A program made the translations under genes and the position numbers. Below, in pieces: positions 11,746-21,560 of a stretch of DNA of 64,000 nt. The stretch's first letter is position 1; every line of letters starts with the position of its first letter. The notes beneath the pieces were generated by a model, which was given only the letters and a program-made list of their open reading frames with translations, made no database searches and was not told where the DNA came from. The DNA is from Cordia subcordata (Eukaryota > Streptophyta > Magnoliopsida > Boraginales > Cordiaceae): positions 19,804,758 through 19,868,757 of the forward strand of contig JAPTOF010000006.1 of assembly GCA_028554755.1 (NCBI GenBank). Direction: 5' to 3'.

Positions 11746-12805
11746 CGAGACCCTTCTGGGAGAAGGGTTCTTTGGAATAAGATGGAAGAATGGAGTTTTA
11801 TTTGTGAAAATGGAGAACTTTGTGTTTTGGGAGATTTCAATGAAGTTCTTTGCTGTGGTGATAAGTCCAATTCCTACTCTATTCCCCCTAATGCCAAAGA
11901 CTTTGCAAATTGTTTGATCAAAGCTAATTTGCATGAATTAAACACATGGTCCTCATTTCACTTGGACTAGTAAAGGCTCCTTTGGGAAATTCTTGGCATG
12001 CAAATTGGATAGGGCCTTGGTAAATGCAACATGGATTCAAAAAATGCAACTCTTTTCTTTTGGTGGAAAGCCCTGGCATATCCGATCATAGTCCACTTAT
12101 TGTGCACACTTGTAAGTCTTGGATCTCCACTGTAAAACCATTTAAATTCTTCAATGCTTGGACAAAACATGGGGAATTCTTGAAGCTTGTTGAGGAACTT
12201 TGGAGTGTGCGGGTCTTTGGCACTCCTATGTTTTCTCTCTTCCAAAAACAAAAAACTCTCAAGCAAGCACTCAAGTCTTTCAACAAGAGTTTACTACCAT
12301 CCCAAACTCTCTCTTGAAGCTCCAACATGATCTCCGTGAAGTTCAGATTGAAATTCTCAATGGGAACTTTGGGGCTGATTTGATTGAAAAAGAGAAGAAT
12401 ATCTTGAAGCATATTGAAGATCTTGATAATACTTATAAATCCATGCTTTGTCAAAAAGCACGGGTTAATTGGATTAAAAAGGGGGATACAAATTCCAAGT
12501 TCTTTCACAACACTATCAAAGGAAGAAGGCACAAAAACTCCATTTACATGGTCAAGAATGATGAAAATCAGATTCTCACAAATGAGCATGAAGTCAAGGT
12601 TGAATTTGTTGCGTATTATAAGAAGTTTCTTAGAACTCCTTAAGCTCTCTTGCAACCGTTGATTTGATCAAGAATATTGGTGGTAAGACAATTGAGGTTG
12701 AAGATGCAAACCCTCTTTTGGCCCCTATTACACATGAAGAGATCAAGAGTACTCTTTTTTCTCTCAATCCAAACAAGAGCCCAGGACTGAATGGCTATAC
12801 TTGCT
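11746..12805 (+). pseudogene. LINE A ORF2, endonuclease C-terminal part and RT start
   Basis: This is the continuation of LINE A beyond C. It shows RRVLWNKMEEWS (about 11762), LGDFNEVLCCGDKS (about 11827-11868), SDHSPL (about 12083-12100), the spacer region with KKGDTNSKFFHN (about 12478-12513), and the RT entry SLNPNKSPG (about 12762-12785). Frameshifts lie near 11945, 12040 and 12290. At about 12805 the RT reading breaks off and endonuclease sequence of another LINE (D) begins in the same orientation. Confidence 0.8.
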
Positions 12806-13746
12806 AATCATCTAGATGATCATGTTTATGGTAGACTTTGGCTCTTTTGGAGAAGAAGCATCAAAGCAACATTCATTGACTCTTTTAATCAAGGCATTCT
12901 TTTTTGTTTTGAAGATGCTAATCATTCCTTTCTTGTGGGTTTTGTTTATGGCTGAAATGACCATACCTTGAGAAGGAAACTTTGGACAAAGATTGGCAAA
13001 TGGTGCATTGGTGTAAAGATAAGTATCTTTGCATTCTCGGGGACTTCAATGAAATCTTAAATTGTGGAGATAGATCCTCTACCATTACTATTCCAAATAG
13101 TGCAAAGGAGTTCAAAAGTTGCATCACCTCTTCAAATCTTCATGAAATCAATGGACTTGACCCTCATTTCACTTGGACCAATAAAAGTTCTTCAAACTCC
13201 TTTATGGCAAGTAAGTTGATAGAGCCTTGGTGAACTCAACATGGATGGATGACTTGCTTGAGACCCTCTTAATAGTGGATAATCCCGGCATCTCTAATCA
13301 TTTTCCACTCATTTTACATACTTTTAAGTCTTGGTCTTCTTTTCCAAAGCCCTTTAAATTTTATAATGCTTGGACTTGTAATGATGGTTTCTTCAAGATT
13401 GTTCAACAAACTTTGAGTGCACGGGTTTTTGGCACTCCAATGTTTATTCTCTATCAAAAGAAAAAAGCACTCAAGCATGCTCTTAAGGAATTTGAAAAGG
13501 AATTCTTCTCTTGTATCCCTTACAAATTAAAGGATCTTAGGGCTAAACTTTGTAAGATTCAAACGGCTATTTATAATGGCAATCACAATGGTGATGTTAT
13601 TGACAAAGAGAAATCTCTCATGATGCAAATTGATTCTCTTGATTCGACATACAAATCCATCCTCCACCAAAAGACAAGGCTCTAATGGATCAAGAAGGGA
13701 GATGCAAACACTAGATTTTTCAACAATGTTATCAAAGGAAGAAGGC
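12806..13746 (+). pseudogene. LINE D ORF2 fragment (endonuclease to pre-RT)
   Basis: The fragment starts inside the endonuclease (ANHLDDHVYGRLWLFW, about 12806-12855) and runs through LGDFNEILNCGDRSS and SNHFPL (the catalytic SDH motif carries Asn) to KKGDANTRFFNNVIKGRR. A stop at 12954, a frameshift near 13225 and a stop at 13683 break it. The element is interrupted by E at 13747 and resumes at 18775-18796, where only a few codons remain before LINE G starts. The left junction with LINE A shows no A-tail or TSD and may be a deletion or recombination joint. Confidence 0.75.
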
Positions 13747-13752
13747 GTCCGT

Positions 13753-13824
13753 ATGTTAAGCTTAGAAAGAGATAAGAGAGTTTCTCTCACTAGAGTAATA
13801 TGCTCTCACTTCTCACTAACTTGA
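13753..13824 (+). CDS. Possible upstream ORF (23 codons) in element E
   Basis: A short ORF begins six bases inside the element. It contains VSLTRVICSH, which resembles the LLSR-x-F-A-x-SH core of the uORFs in LINEs B, L and P. The N-terminal part differs. The similarity is weak and may be chance or a remnant of shared 5' UTR sequence. Confidence 0.2.
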   Translation: MLSLERDKRVSLTRVICSHFSLT

Positions 13825-14043
13825 CCACCACCTCCCACCATTGACCACCACTTTTCCACCACCATCCGCATTTCTTTTCCTCTTTCATGGGCAAAAAGAA
13901 ACGTTCTAGTGCATCCAAAACTAGAAAGAGTGCAAGACTTGCTGCAAAATCTGAACTTTGCAATTATGAAGAAGAAGATTACACTTCGGATTCCATTATG
14001 GAGCTCAAAAATTCTTGTGACACCATTAACAAAGTCATGTCAT

Positions 14044-16282
14044 TTTTTTTTTTTTGGGGGTTAAGAAAGTTTTAATTTCAACGCAATTTTGGTACATCCA
14101 AATGTTACCCCTCAAACCTAATCAAATACAACAATACAAAGAAAAGCACAAAGTTTGAGGGGTAGAACAAAAGAAAAAGGGGGTTACAACCCATTACAAA
14201 TGAATTTTCCTAGCATAAAAGAAGTGACAAAAACCAAGCAAGGAAACAAAGAAGAAACAAGGAAAAGAAAGAACCAATCAAGTCCTCGGGTGGGAAAGTG
14301 GTGAATCCAAAGCACCCGAGGGACCACCATCCCTAAGATCTTCAAATAAACCAAAATTCCCATCCTCAAGTCCATCTTTCTCAACATGTTCTACCGAATC
14401 AGCAACTTTAGCCCCAATATTCTCAAATTGTGTGGTCTTCAAATCCACCTCTATATTTCCTTCATTATGGGCAGCATGCTCAAAATCTTTACTTGAGACA
14501 CCATCATCTTTCCTCAATGGCATATTTCTTTCTTCAACAACACAATTTGACTCTTCATTTGCAATGCTTGTCTCATTATTTTCCTTGCCAATGCACTCTC
14601 CATATGATATGTTGACTTGGTTAATATTTGCATTTCCTTCATCAGCCCTAAGAGCTTCAAATTGGTTAAGGAATGTGCATGTGCAATGGTAGACATGGCG
14701 CCAATTCGCTGTCGTCTTTTATCCTCGACCACTTTCCATTCATATTGAGAACGGGGGTTCCTAGCTTCATTTGCTTTCTTCTTATCAAACGGCTTTTGAA
14801 TCCCCATTGAATTTTTTGGGCAAGATGCAAGATTGTGTCCAATCACTTTGCAACTAGTGCATTTTAGAGGCTTCCAAGCGTATTCAATATCAATCTTTGC
14901 CCAAGAGCCATCTCTAAGTCGGACAAAGGTGTATTCCGGCAAATCTTTTTCAAGGTTAACTTCAATACAAACTCGAGCAAATCCAACAAAAGTACGTGAT
15001 TGTGTGAGAGAATCCATTTGAAGAGGTGTTCCAATTGCGCTAGCAATATAACTAAGCCCCCTTCTCGTCATCAAACTACATGGAACATTTCTTAATTTCA
15101 CCCAAAAAGGGATTTTATCCCATTCAAAATTAAAGATTTGAGCATCCAAGTTCCATTTTCGAAGCAACAAAGGCCTAAAATTAACGTGCCATAATTGTTC
15201 AAGGGCTTTGTCACAAGCTTCTTCACTTTCGAATTGAAAGATGAAGAGACCATTCAAGCAAGTCTTAATCTCAACATGACCAAATACTTTCCAATGGTTA
15301 TCAACAAACTTCCTAATCAAGAAGAAAGGAGGGGGTCTTTCAAGAAATTGACCAAGTAAACAATGCTTCCAACAACTATCTCCTTCCTCAAAAACATCTT
15401 CAGGTGGAATAGCACCCCATGTATTCTCATATGCAATAGGCTCAAAATATTCAAGTTCAAGAGGATTCTCAATCTTACCAAGGTAATTTAGTCTCCAATT
15501 AATATTGCTGGACCAAGCATTTGGAGGGGTTTTGGAATTTATTTGTGGCTGATCACAAGTTGAGCCTCCATTTTCACCATGAGGATCTTGCCCATCCTTG
15601 TTATTTCTCCATGCATTTGAAGAAGCATGACCTTGGTGTGCAATAGGCTGGTTTTGATGACTGGGAATGTTTTTGCCATAAAAAGCTTGTGAGAGTGGTG
15701 GAAACTCGTCATTAAAAGCTTGTGAAAAAGTGTCCTTATTAGGTGCAACAGAAACCTCATGGTTGAGGGGGTTTGGGTGTGTAATTTTTGGAGAGGAGCT
15801 TCTGGCCGCCCATGGATTTTGGGATAAATTTGGGCCTGGAAAATGAGTTTTTGAGGTGGCAAAAGGGCTCCACAAATTGGGTGACTTGGCTGCCAAATCA
15901 GCATATTTAGGGGAGTTGGCCGAGTAAGGTGGTGTGCCAGCATTTTCATGAAATGTAGGAGGGAAAATAGCAACTTTATTGTTAAAATTTGAATTTTGTT
16001 GGTGTTGACTACTGACTAAGGCTGAAAAAGGGGGGTGAGTTGTCGGATTTTGGTTGCAATGGTCAGTAAAAGTACCAGCTCCATCAGCAAGAAGTGAGGA
16101 CCCATCAGTCACGTCCTTTTGTCCACTGGATAATAACTCAGCATTAGCAACTTCTTCATCTTCTTCGACTGAGTTACCTATGAACTTTTTAGCACAAAAA
16201 TTGCTTAAGTTTGAATCCTTAGCATGTTTGACATCCATTTTGGATGCAAACAAAGTGTTCTCCATGGAAGAAGAAAGAGGAT
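14044..16282 (-). mobile_element. Element F, 5'-truncated half-LINE on the minus strand
   Basis: F is inserted in E and flanked by gtcatgtcat at 14034-14043 and 16283-16292 (10 bp). The T-run 14043-14055 is its A-tail. Between lie an ORF1 and about 230 bp of 3' UTR, with no ORF2. Its ORF1 lacks the MGKKK start, so it is probably 5' truncated. The 3' end reads CTTTCTTAACCCCC before the A's, a diverged form of the family ending. The 3' UTR carries a CCCCTCAAAC/GTTTGAGGGG inverted pair, as in the O elements. Confidence 0.85.
14278..16265 (-). pseudogene. Element F ORF1 (half-LINE type)
   Basis: The longest open stretch starts at ATG 16265 (MENTLFASK). The frame is already open at the truncated 5' end, so this ATG is probably internal. 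The DUF4283-type domain is at about 15470-14920 (HCLLGQFLERPPPFFLI, WHVNFRPLLLRKW, SRTFVGFARVC). The knuckle C-TSC-KVIGH-NLAS-C is at 14861-14820. A frameshift at about 14640-14690 moves the acidic C-terminus into another frame that ends at 14278. This is the least damaged half-LINE ORF1 in the window, with about 530 codons in one frame before the shift. Confidence 0.85.
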
Positions 16283-18737
16283 GTCATGTCATGCTCTAAT
16301 GAAAGGCATTCTAGTTCGGGTAAGCTCCCTTCCTCTTCTAGTGTTCACGAGCTTGAAAGAAACCTTGATAATGCAAAACGTGAACTAGTGCAAAGCTTAG
16401 CTCGTAAGAACACTCCTATTTCTAAATCTAGAGCTTCTGTTTGTGGTAGTTCAGCAAGTTCGGGTTTTGGCACTAAAAATTTGTTTGCTAGTAATGATTT
16501 CCTTCCTAATGAGGTGTGTGATAAGCTTGATGATCCTTTGCTTCAAGAACTTGAACACAAATCAGCAATGGCTGCTCCTACGCCATCTTCCTTTTGTCTC
16601 AATGATAAAACTCTATCTTTGGGTCACACTTACTTCGAAGCAAAAAATGGTGAATATGGTACTCATAATGATCCTTGTGGCATGGAGAAGAATGGTTTTG
16701 CATCCTCATTTGATAATCAGCCATCAAATATCCAAGGATCAGTTCCAAAATCACATTCGGATGGCTTGGTTTTGGAAGAAATGGCTAGTCAAACACTACC
16801 TGGCAGTCCATGCTCTTTTCAGCGGGTAATAACCATATGGCAGATTCTTTTTCAGCTCAAAAGTACTCCTATTCAGCCTCTAAAGCTCAGAAGTCGACAA
16901 CTCATCACAAGGCATTAATTGGGGACGCTGCTGCCCCTTGGTCCAAGCCGAAGGATAATGTAGCTGCCGGGGAAAAGCTTTATCCACCAAATAACTTGGT
17001 CCAGATGCTTGACGAAGCAAATATTAAAAATGGTAGTGATTTTGAATCTCATTTCCCTCCCTTGCTTGCTCGGTCATGCCATACATATTTGAGTTAACCT
17101 TCCAATACACTATCCCCTCATGATATGGAAGCCAAGACAGATTCTAAAGCCAGGTCAGCCCCCTCTCATTTTTATTTTGACGGGAATTTACCTCCAGAAG
17201 GTCAACACTTTGCTCATCTCCAACAAGCTAATCCCACACTAGCTCCTACTAATGATGAGCCACAACAAGCTTGTAATTCCCAATCTACAGCAAATATGGC
17301 AAGGAATTTGGACAACAATTGGAAACAAAAATGCTTTGGAGACTCTTCTCATGGCAATAGGGCAAATTGGAATATTGGTAACCAAGTGCAGCCAAATCAA
17401 AATGCTTTTCAACAGCAAGCTTGGAAATCAAATAAGGATTGGCAAGGCACTTTTGTTGGTAATCTTTCCCACTCTACTAAGCTCGATTTTGTTGAACCTT
17501 TCATTGAGAATGATTTCATTGGAGACATCCCACCCGATGAGGTTTACCTTGAAGGGGATGATTACTACAAACATTGCCTTATAGGCCAATTCCTTGAAAA
17601 ACCCCCACCTTTCTTCCTTATTTGGAGAATGGTGGATGTCCATTGGAAATTGTTTGGTAGAGTTGAAATCAAATCTGCTGAAAATGGGCTTTTTGTGTTT
17701 AAATTTGAAAATGAAAACTTTTGTGAGCTTGTTCTTGAGCAAATGTGGCATGTAAATCACCGTCCCCTCTTGCTTAGACGATGGGATTCAAATGCTCAAC
17801 TCATGCACTTCAGTTGGGAAAAAGTTTCTCTTTGGGTGAAGCTCCATAATGTCCCTTGATCCTTGATCACTAGAAGGGGACTTAGTTATGTGGCTAGCAC
17901 GCTTGGCATTCCTATTCAAATGGACAAGTTAACGCAATCCCGAACCTTCGTGGGATTTGCTCGTGTTTGCATTGAGATGGATTTATCCAAGAGCCTCCGG
18001 ATTTTACATTTGTAAAACTTAGGAATGGAGAATGGGCTAGGATTGAAGTGGAGTACGCATGGAAACCCGTGGTTTGTCCTTCGTGCAAGATTGTTGGTCA
18101 TCGTCTTTCTTCATGTCCAAATGCCACTCAAGTTAATGTATCCCAACAAAATTCTCGATTTGTTAAGAAAGAGGGCGAATGGAAGAATCCCAAGTCAAAG
18201 ACAATATGGAGGAAAGTCACGAATGTGAATCATACACCATTTGCTAGTGTCGTCATCAAGTCTAAAGTTGTTAATGAAGCAAATGAGAAAACGACTTTCC
18301 GAGCACCATGGAAGGAAATAGTTTTGCTGCCCTTAACGCATATGAAAATGGTAATGAAGTTGCCTCACTTGAGACTCGAGTTGATGAGGATAACTTGAAC
18401 AAGAACGAGATTGGAAATAAAGTAACTAAAGGAGATGATTTTGATGTTGCTGATTTGGATGTTCAAATTCTTGATAAAGCAAATGAAGTTCATTTGAATG
18501 AAGAACAATGGAACGTTGAGCAAGGCAATAGGATGAGAACAATTTCTGGCCATATTTGATCACACTTGGTTTGTTCTCATTGTACTTTCTTTTTGGAACT
18601 TGTTTGTTTGTTTTTGATTAACTTTTGTTGGTTTGGGAGACTCTCCCCTCTTTGTATTTTCTTGCCTCTCAAGCCTTGATTTGATTGAATTGCTGTATCC
18701 ATGGCTTGAGGGTTTTAAATGGCTTGTGTCCATATTT

Positions 18738-18766
18738 GCGATTAATAAAAAACTTACTTAATCCGC
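18738..18766 (+). other. 3'-terminal hairpin of element E
   Basis: GCG-ATTAA (18738-18745) can pair with TTAAT-C-CGC (18758-18766), with one bulged C (18763) and a loop of 12. It sits directly before the A-tail. The same ending, CTTACTTAATCCGC, occurs in the O elements; the autonomous LINEs end in CTTACTTATCCCGC. Some plant L1 and SINE lineages are known to need a conserved 3' structure for reverse transcription; this hairpin fits such a role. Confidence 0.5.
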
Positions 18767-18796
18767 AAAAAAAAAAAGGAAGAAGGCACAAGAAAC

Positions 18797-19290
18797 TTAT
18801 GCTCTTTCTTCTCTCTAGAAACTCCACCAACTTGAACTTTCTTCCTCCTCCATTTTTTCTTTTTTTTTTTTTCCATCATGCCTAAAAAGAAAAATCACAT
18901 TTCAGCTAGGAAAAGTGCAAAAATCAAAGCCATTAATGCAAAGCTCAAAGAGACCTATAAAGTTATTTCTCAAGTTGGCATTCAAAATGATAATGTTGAT
19001 ACTGGTCACGACCTTAATTCTTCTCCTACAGTTGACAACTCCACACACTTGCTTGCCAGGGAATATGATATCTCTATCAACTCAAGCCTTGAGTTCAAAA
19101 TAGCTTATGATGCTTGCTATAACATGGGCCTTTCACCTCACAATCTCCATCCTCTAAAACTTTGGGTACTCCTCCTTGCTCAGTTTTGGTTGGGGAATAT
19201 TCACAAGCCAAAAAAATAAACATTTTGCATGATTCTCAAGCTCAGGATCGAGCTAATAGCACTGCTTTATATGAAGAACCCCAAGGTGAG
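18797..19290 (+). mobile_element. LINE G, 5' end only
   Basis: A LINE 5' UTR starts near 18797, just after the last LINE D codons. It contains CTTCTCTCTAGA, as in LINEs B and P, and a possible 28-codon uORF (18799-18885, starting MLFLLSR) that overlaps the ORF1 ATG at 18878. The element is cut at about 19290 by the 5' end of LINE H. Its remaining part is not found in the window. Confidence 0.65.
18878..19288 (+). pseudogene. LINE G ORF1, N-terminal fragment
   Basis: The frame opens MPKKKNHISARKSAKIKA, matching the basic start of the other ORF1s with Pro for Gly. A one-base change in register near 19160 shifts the frame; the reading then goes into VGEYSQAKKINILHDSQ. The fragment ends at the H insertion before any DUF4283 sequence, so the subtype cannot be decided. 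Confidence 0.6.
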
Positions 19291-19513
19291 CTGCTCTTCC
19301 TTCTCTCTAACCTTTCGTTCACCACCACCACCAAATCAGCCCATCCTCCATCGTTTCCATCCTTCATCTTTGAAGCCAAACACTCTACCCTTAAACACTC
19401 ACATATTCAGCCCCTCTTCCACCTTTTCCACCATCACACACCCCCTTTTTTGAAACCAAAACACTCAAATCCTAAACACTCTCACTAATCCCGTCTCCTC
19501 CATTTGAGCAATC

Positions 19514-21560
19514 ATGGGAAAGAAGAAGAAGACCTCTCCACCAACGAGAACTAGTGCTAGGCTAAATGCAAGAAAGCAAACCATGGATTCCGTCTCAAAT
19601 GCACAAGCTAGTTCATCCTCAACTCAAAATGAGGTTGAATCGGCCTCTTCACCTCTTGCAAGTGAAGATGCTCACTCAACCTCAAGTTTGGTTCTCAAAG
19701 AAGTGTATGAAGCGCTTGAAGCTGGAACTTCCTATAAAGAGCATGTTGATAAGCATAGCAAAGCAAAAGCTGACTTAGTCCGAAGAAGCTTAACAAATCA
19801 TTCCATAGATCGTTCTCCTCCATCTCTAAATGATAAAATGGATGTTGGTCCATGCACAAAACAATCAGAAATGGCGCTTTCAAAGCTTCTCTTTCTTTCT
19901 CCTTGCCATAGCTTTTCTTGCTCCAGCCCTAGTAGTCCGATAGCATGTGGACAGCAAGAAAATATGGCCCCTATACTCGCTGGAGCTTCAGCTGAAGGTG
20001 GGGGAAATGAAGAAGAAAGGTCCTTGCCCATTGGACAAGAACTAAGGGATGCTATTGACCACGGGTTAAAGCACCTTCCTCCTGAACTTGTAAGTAGCTT
20101 TTCAGGTCAAACAAAGCATTTTTGACAGCACAAAATGGATGTGACATCTTGAAGTCAGATTCCTCCAATTCAAACGCTGGCCCACTAAATTTTCAAGAGG
20201 ATTTCCCTCCACTAAAAAGTCCAATTGCTGGTCAAAATAAGCCAAATCAGCTCCCCACTTATGATGAGGTGGACACCACATATGCCAAGCATTCGATGCA
20301 CTCCTATGCTGAAAATCAGAATATTACTCACTCGAGAGAACAGCGAGCAAAATCTACTTCAAAAGGCTTAGTCCATACTCAAGCTCAAGAGGATAATAGG
20401 CAAAATCAAGCTCAAACAACCAGCAACTTTAATGCATGGAAGAAACCACTTAGGCTAAGATTTGAGCCTAGTTCTAATGATCCTTCTCCTGATTGGGGTG
20501 AAGTCTTCGCTGAAAATTTGGATTCAAATCTCAAATTTGATGAAGAGCATGTCTTTAAATTGGTTAATGGCAATAGAGAGGTGGCTGATCCCCCGGAGGA
20601 CTTGTATGAAGATGGGAACAAATTTTGGAATCATTGTCTTGTTGGGCAATTCTTAGGTGCTCCCCCACCTTTCTTCCTTATCAAAAACATGGTGGAATTT
20701 GTTTGGAAGAAATTTGGCAAGGTTGATATTCATTCTAAAGGAAAGGGTCTCTTCATTTTCAGATTTGAAAAAGAAGAGTATTGTCAAAAGGTTCTCCAAC
20801 AACTATGGCATGTCAACCATAGGCCACTTTTGTAGAGAAATGGGACCCAAATCTCGAGTTTGTCAACTTATCTTGCAAAAAAGTCCCTATTTGGGTTAAG
20901 CTTTGGGATGTTCCATTGAGCCTTTATTCTAAAAGAGGACTTGGTTATATTGCCTCTTTCATTGGGAAGCCAATCCAAATGGATGCCCTCACCGATTCAA
21001 GAAAGAATTTGGATTTTGCTAGAGTTTGTATTGAAGTTGATTTGGAAGAAAACCTTCCGGATGTGGTTTTTCCAAAACTTAGCAATGGTTCAAGGGCTAA
21101 GGTTATGGTGGAATATGCTTGGAAGCCAACAAAATGCTCTCATTGCAAGATGGTCGGCCATGTGGAAGATCAATGCCCACTTAAGCCGAAAGCTCAACCT
21201 CAAAAGCAAATAGCAAGCCAGGCCACAAAAACTCGTTATGAGTGGCAAGCCGTGAGCAAGAAAGCTCCATTGAAGAGTAGTAACGCACCTAATGACTACC
21301 GAGGTGAAGGATCTTCTTCAAAGGCTAAGGAATCATCTCTAAAGCATCCCATAGCTAGGGTCCCTCTTGACCCCTCAAGCTCTAAAATTATGCACTCAAA
21401 TCACTTTGAGATTCTTTGTCATGTGGGGGAAGGTGAAAATGAAGATCAAAGGCACCTTGACCAGAATAGTAGGGAAGAAGAATTGGGTAATTTTGACCTT
21501 CCGAATGCAAATTGCCAGCATGAAATAGAGTCGAGTGCTCCTCCATTACCTCCTCAATGA
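19514..21560 (+). pseudogene. LINE H ORF1 (DUF4283 / CCHC protein)
   Basis: ATG 19514 opens MGKKKKTSPPTRTSARL. A Ser-rich variable region follows to about 20400. The DUF4283-type domain lies at about 20440-21080 (HCLVGQFLGAPPPFFLIK, WHVNHRPLL, SRKNLDFARVC). The knuckle C-SHC-KMVGH-VEDQ-C is at 21135-21176. Two small indels break the frame, one in the T-run near 20119 and one near 20833 (RPLL followed by TAG). The ORF stops at TGA 21558-21560 and overlaps the ORF2 start as ATGA. Confidence 0.88.

Larger units (their letters stand above)
13887..18559 (+). pseudogene. Element E ORF1 (half-LINE type), split by element F
   Basis: ATG 13887 opens MGKKKRSSASKTRKSARLAAK, the conserved basic start. 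After about 157 bp the frame is cut by element F and resumes at 16293. A Ser-rich region follows. The DUF4283-type domain is at about 17450-17990 (HCLIGQFLEKPPPFFLI, WHVNHRPLLLRRW). The knuckle CPSCKIVGHRLSSC is at about 18075-18116. An acidic, Asn/Asp-rich tail ends at TGA 18557-18559. Frameshifts lie near 16825, 17990 and 18290, with stops near 17096 and at 17858. The protein is homologous to, but clearly distinct from, ORF1 of the autonomous LINEs here. Confidence 0.85.
13747..18774 (+). mobile_element. Element E, half-LINE (ORF1 only, no ORF2)
   Basis: E has a 5' UTR, an ORF1, a 3' UTR of about 210 bp and an A-tail (18767-18777), flanked by a 13-bp TSD, aaaggaagaaggc, at 13734-13746 and 18775-18787. 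No endonuclease or RT sequence is present. Without the nested element F it is about 2.8 kb. The ORF1 belongs to a subtype also seen in F, I, J and O (KIVGH knuckle, SRTFVGFARVC). Its complete termini and TSD show it was mobilised as a unit, so ORF2 activity must have come from another element. Confidence 0.85.

Noticed and set aside
14514..16265. The 583-codon minus-strand frame as a host gene
   Set aside because: It has the DUF4283-type domain and knuckle of LINE ORF1, an A-tail and a TSD, and its last ~60 codons are out of frame compared with relatives.
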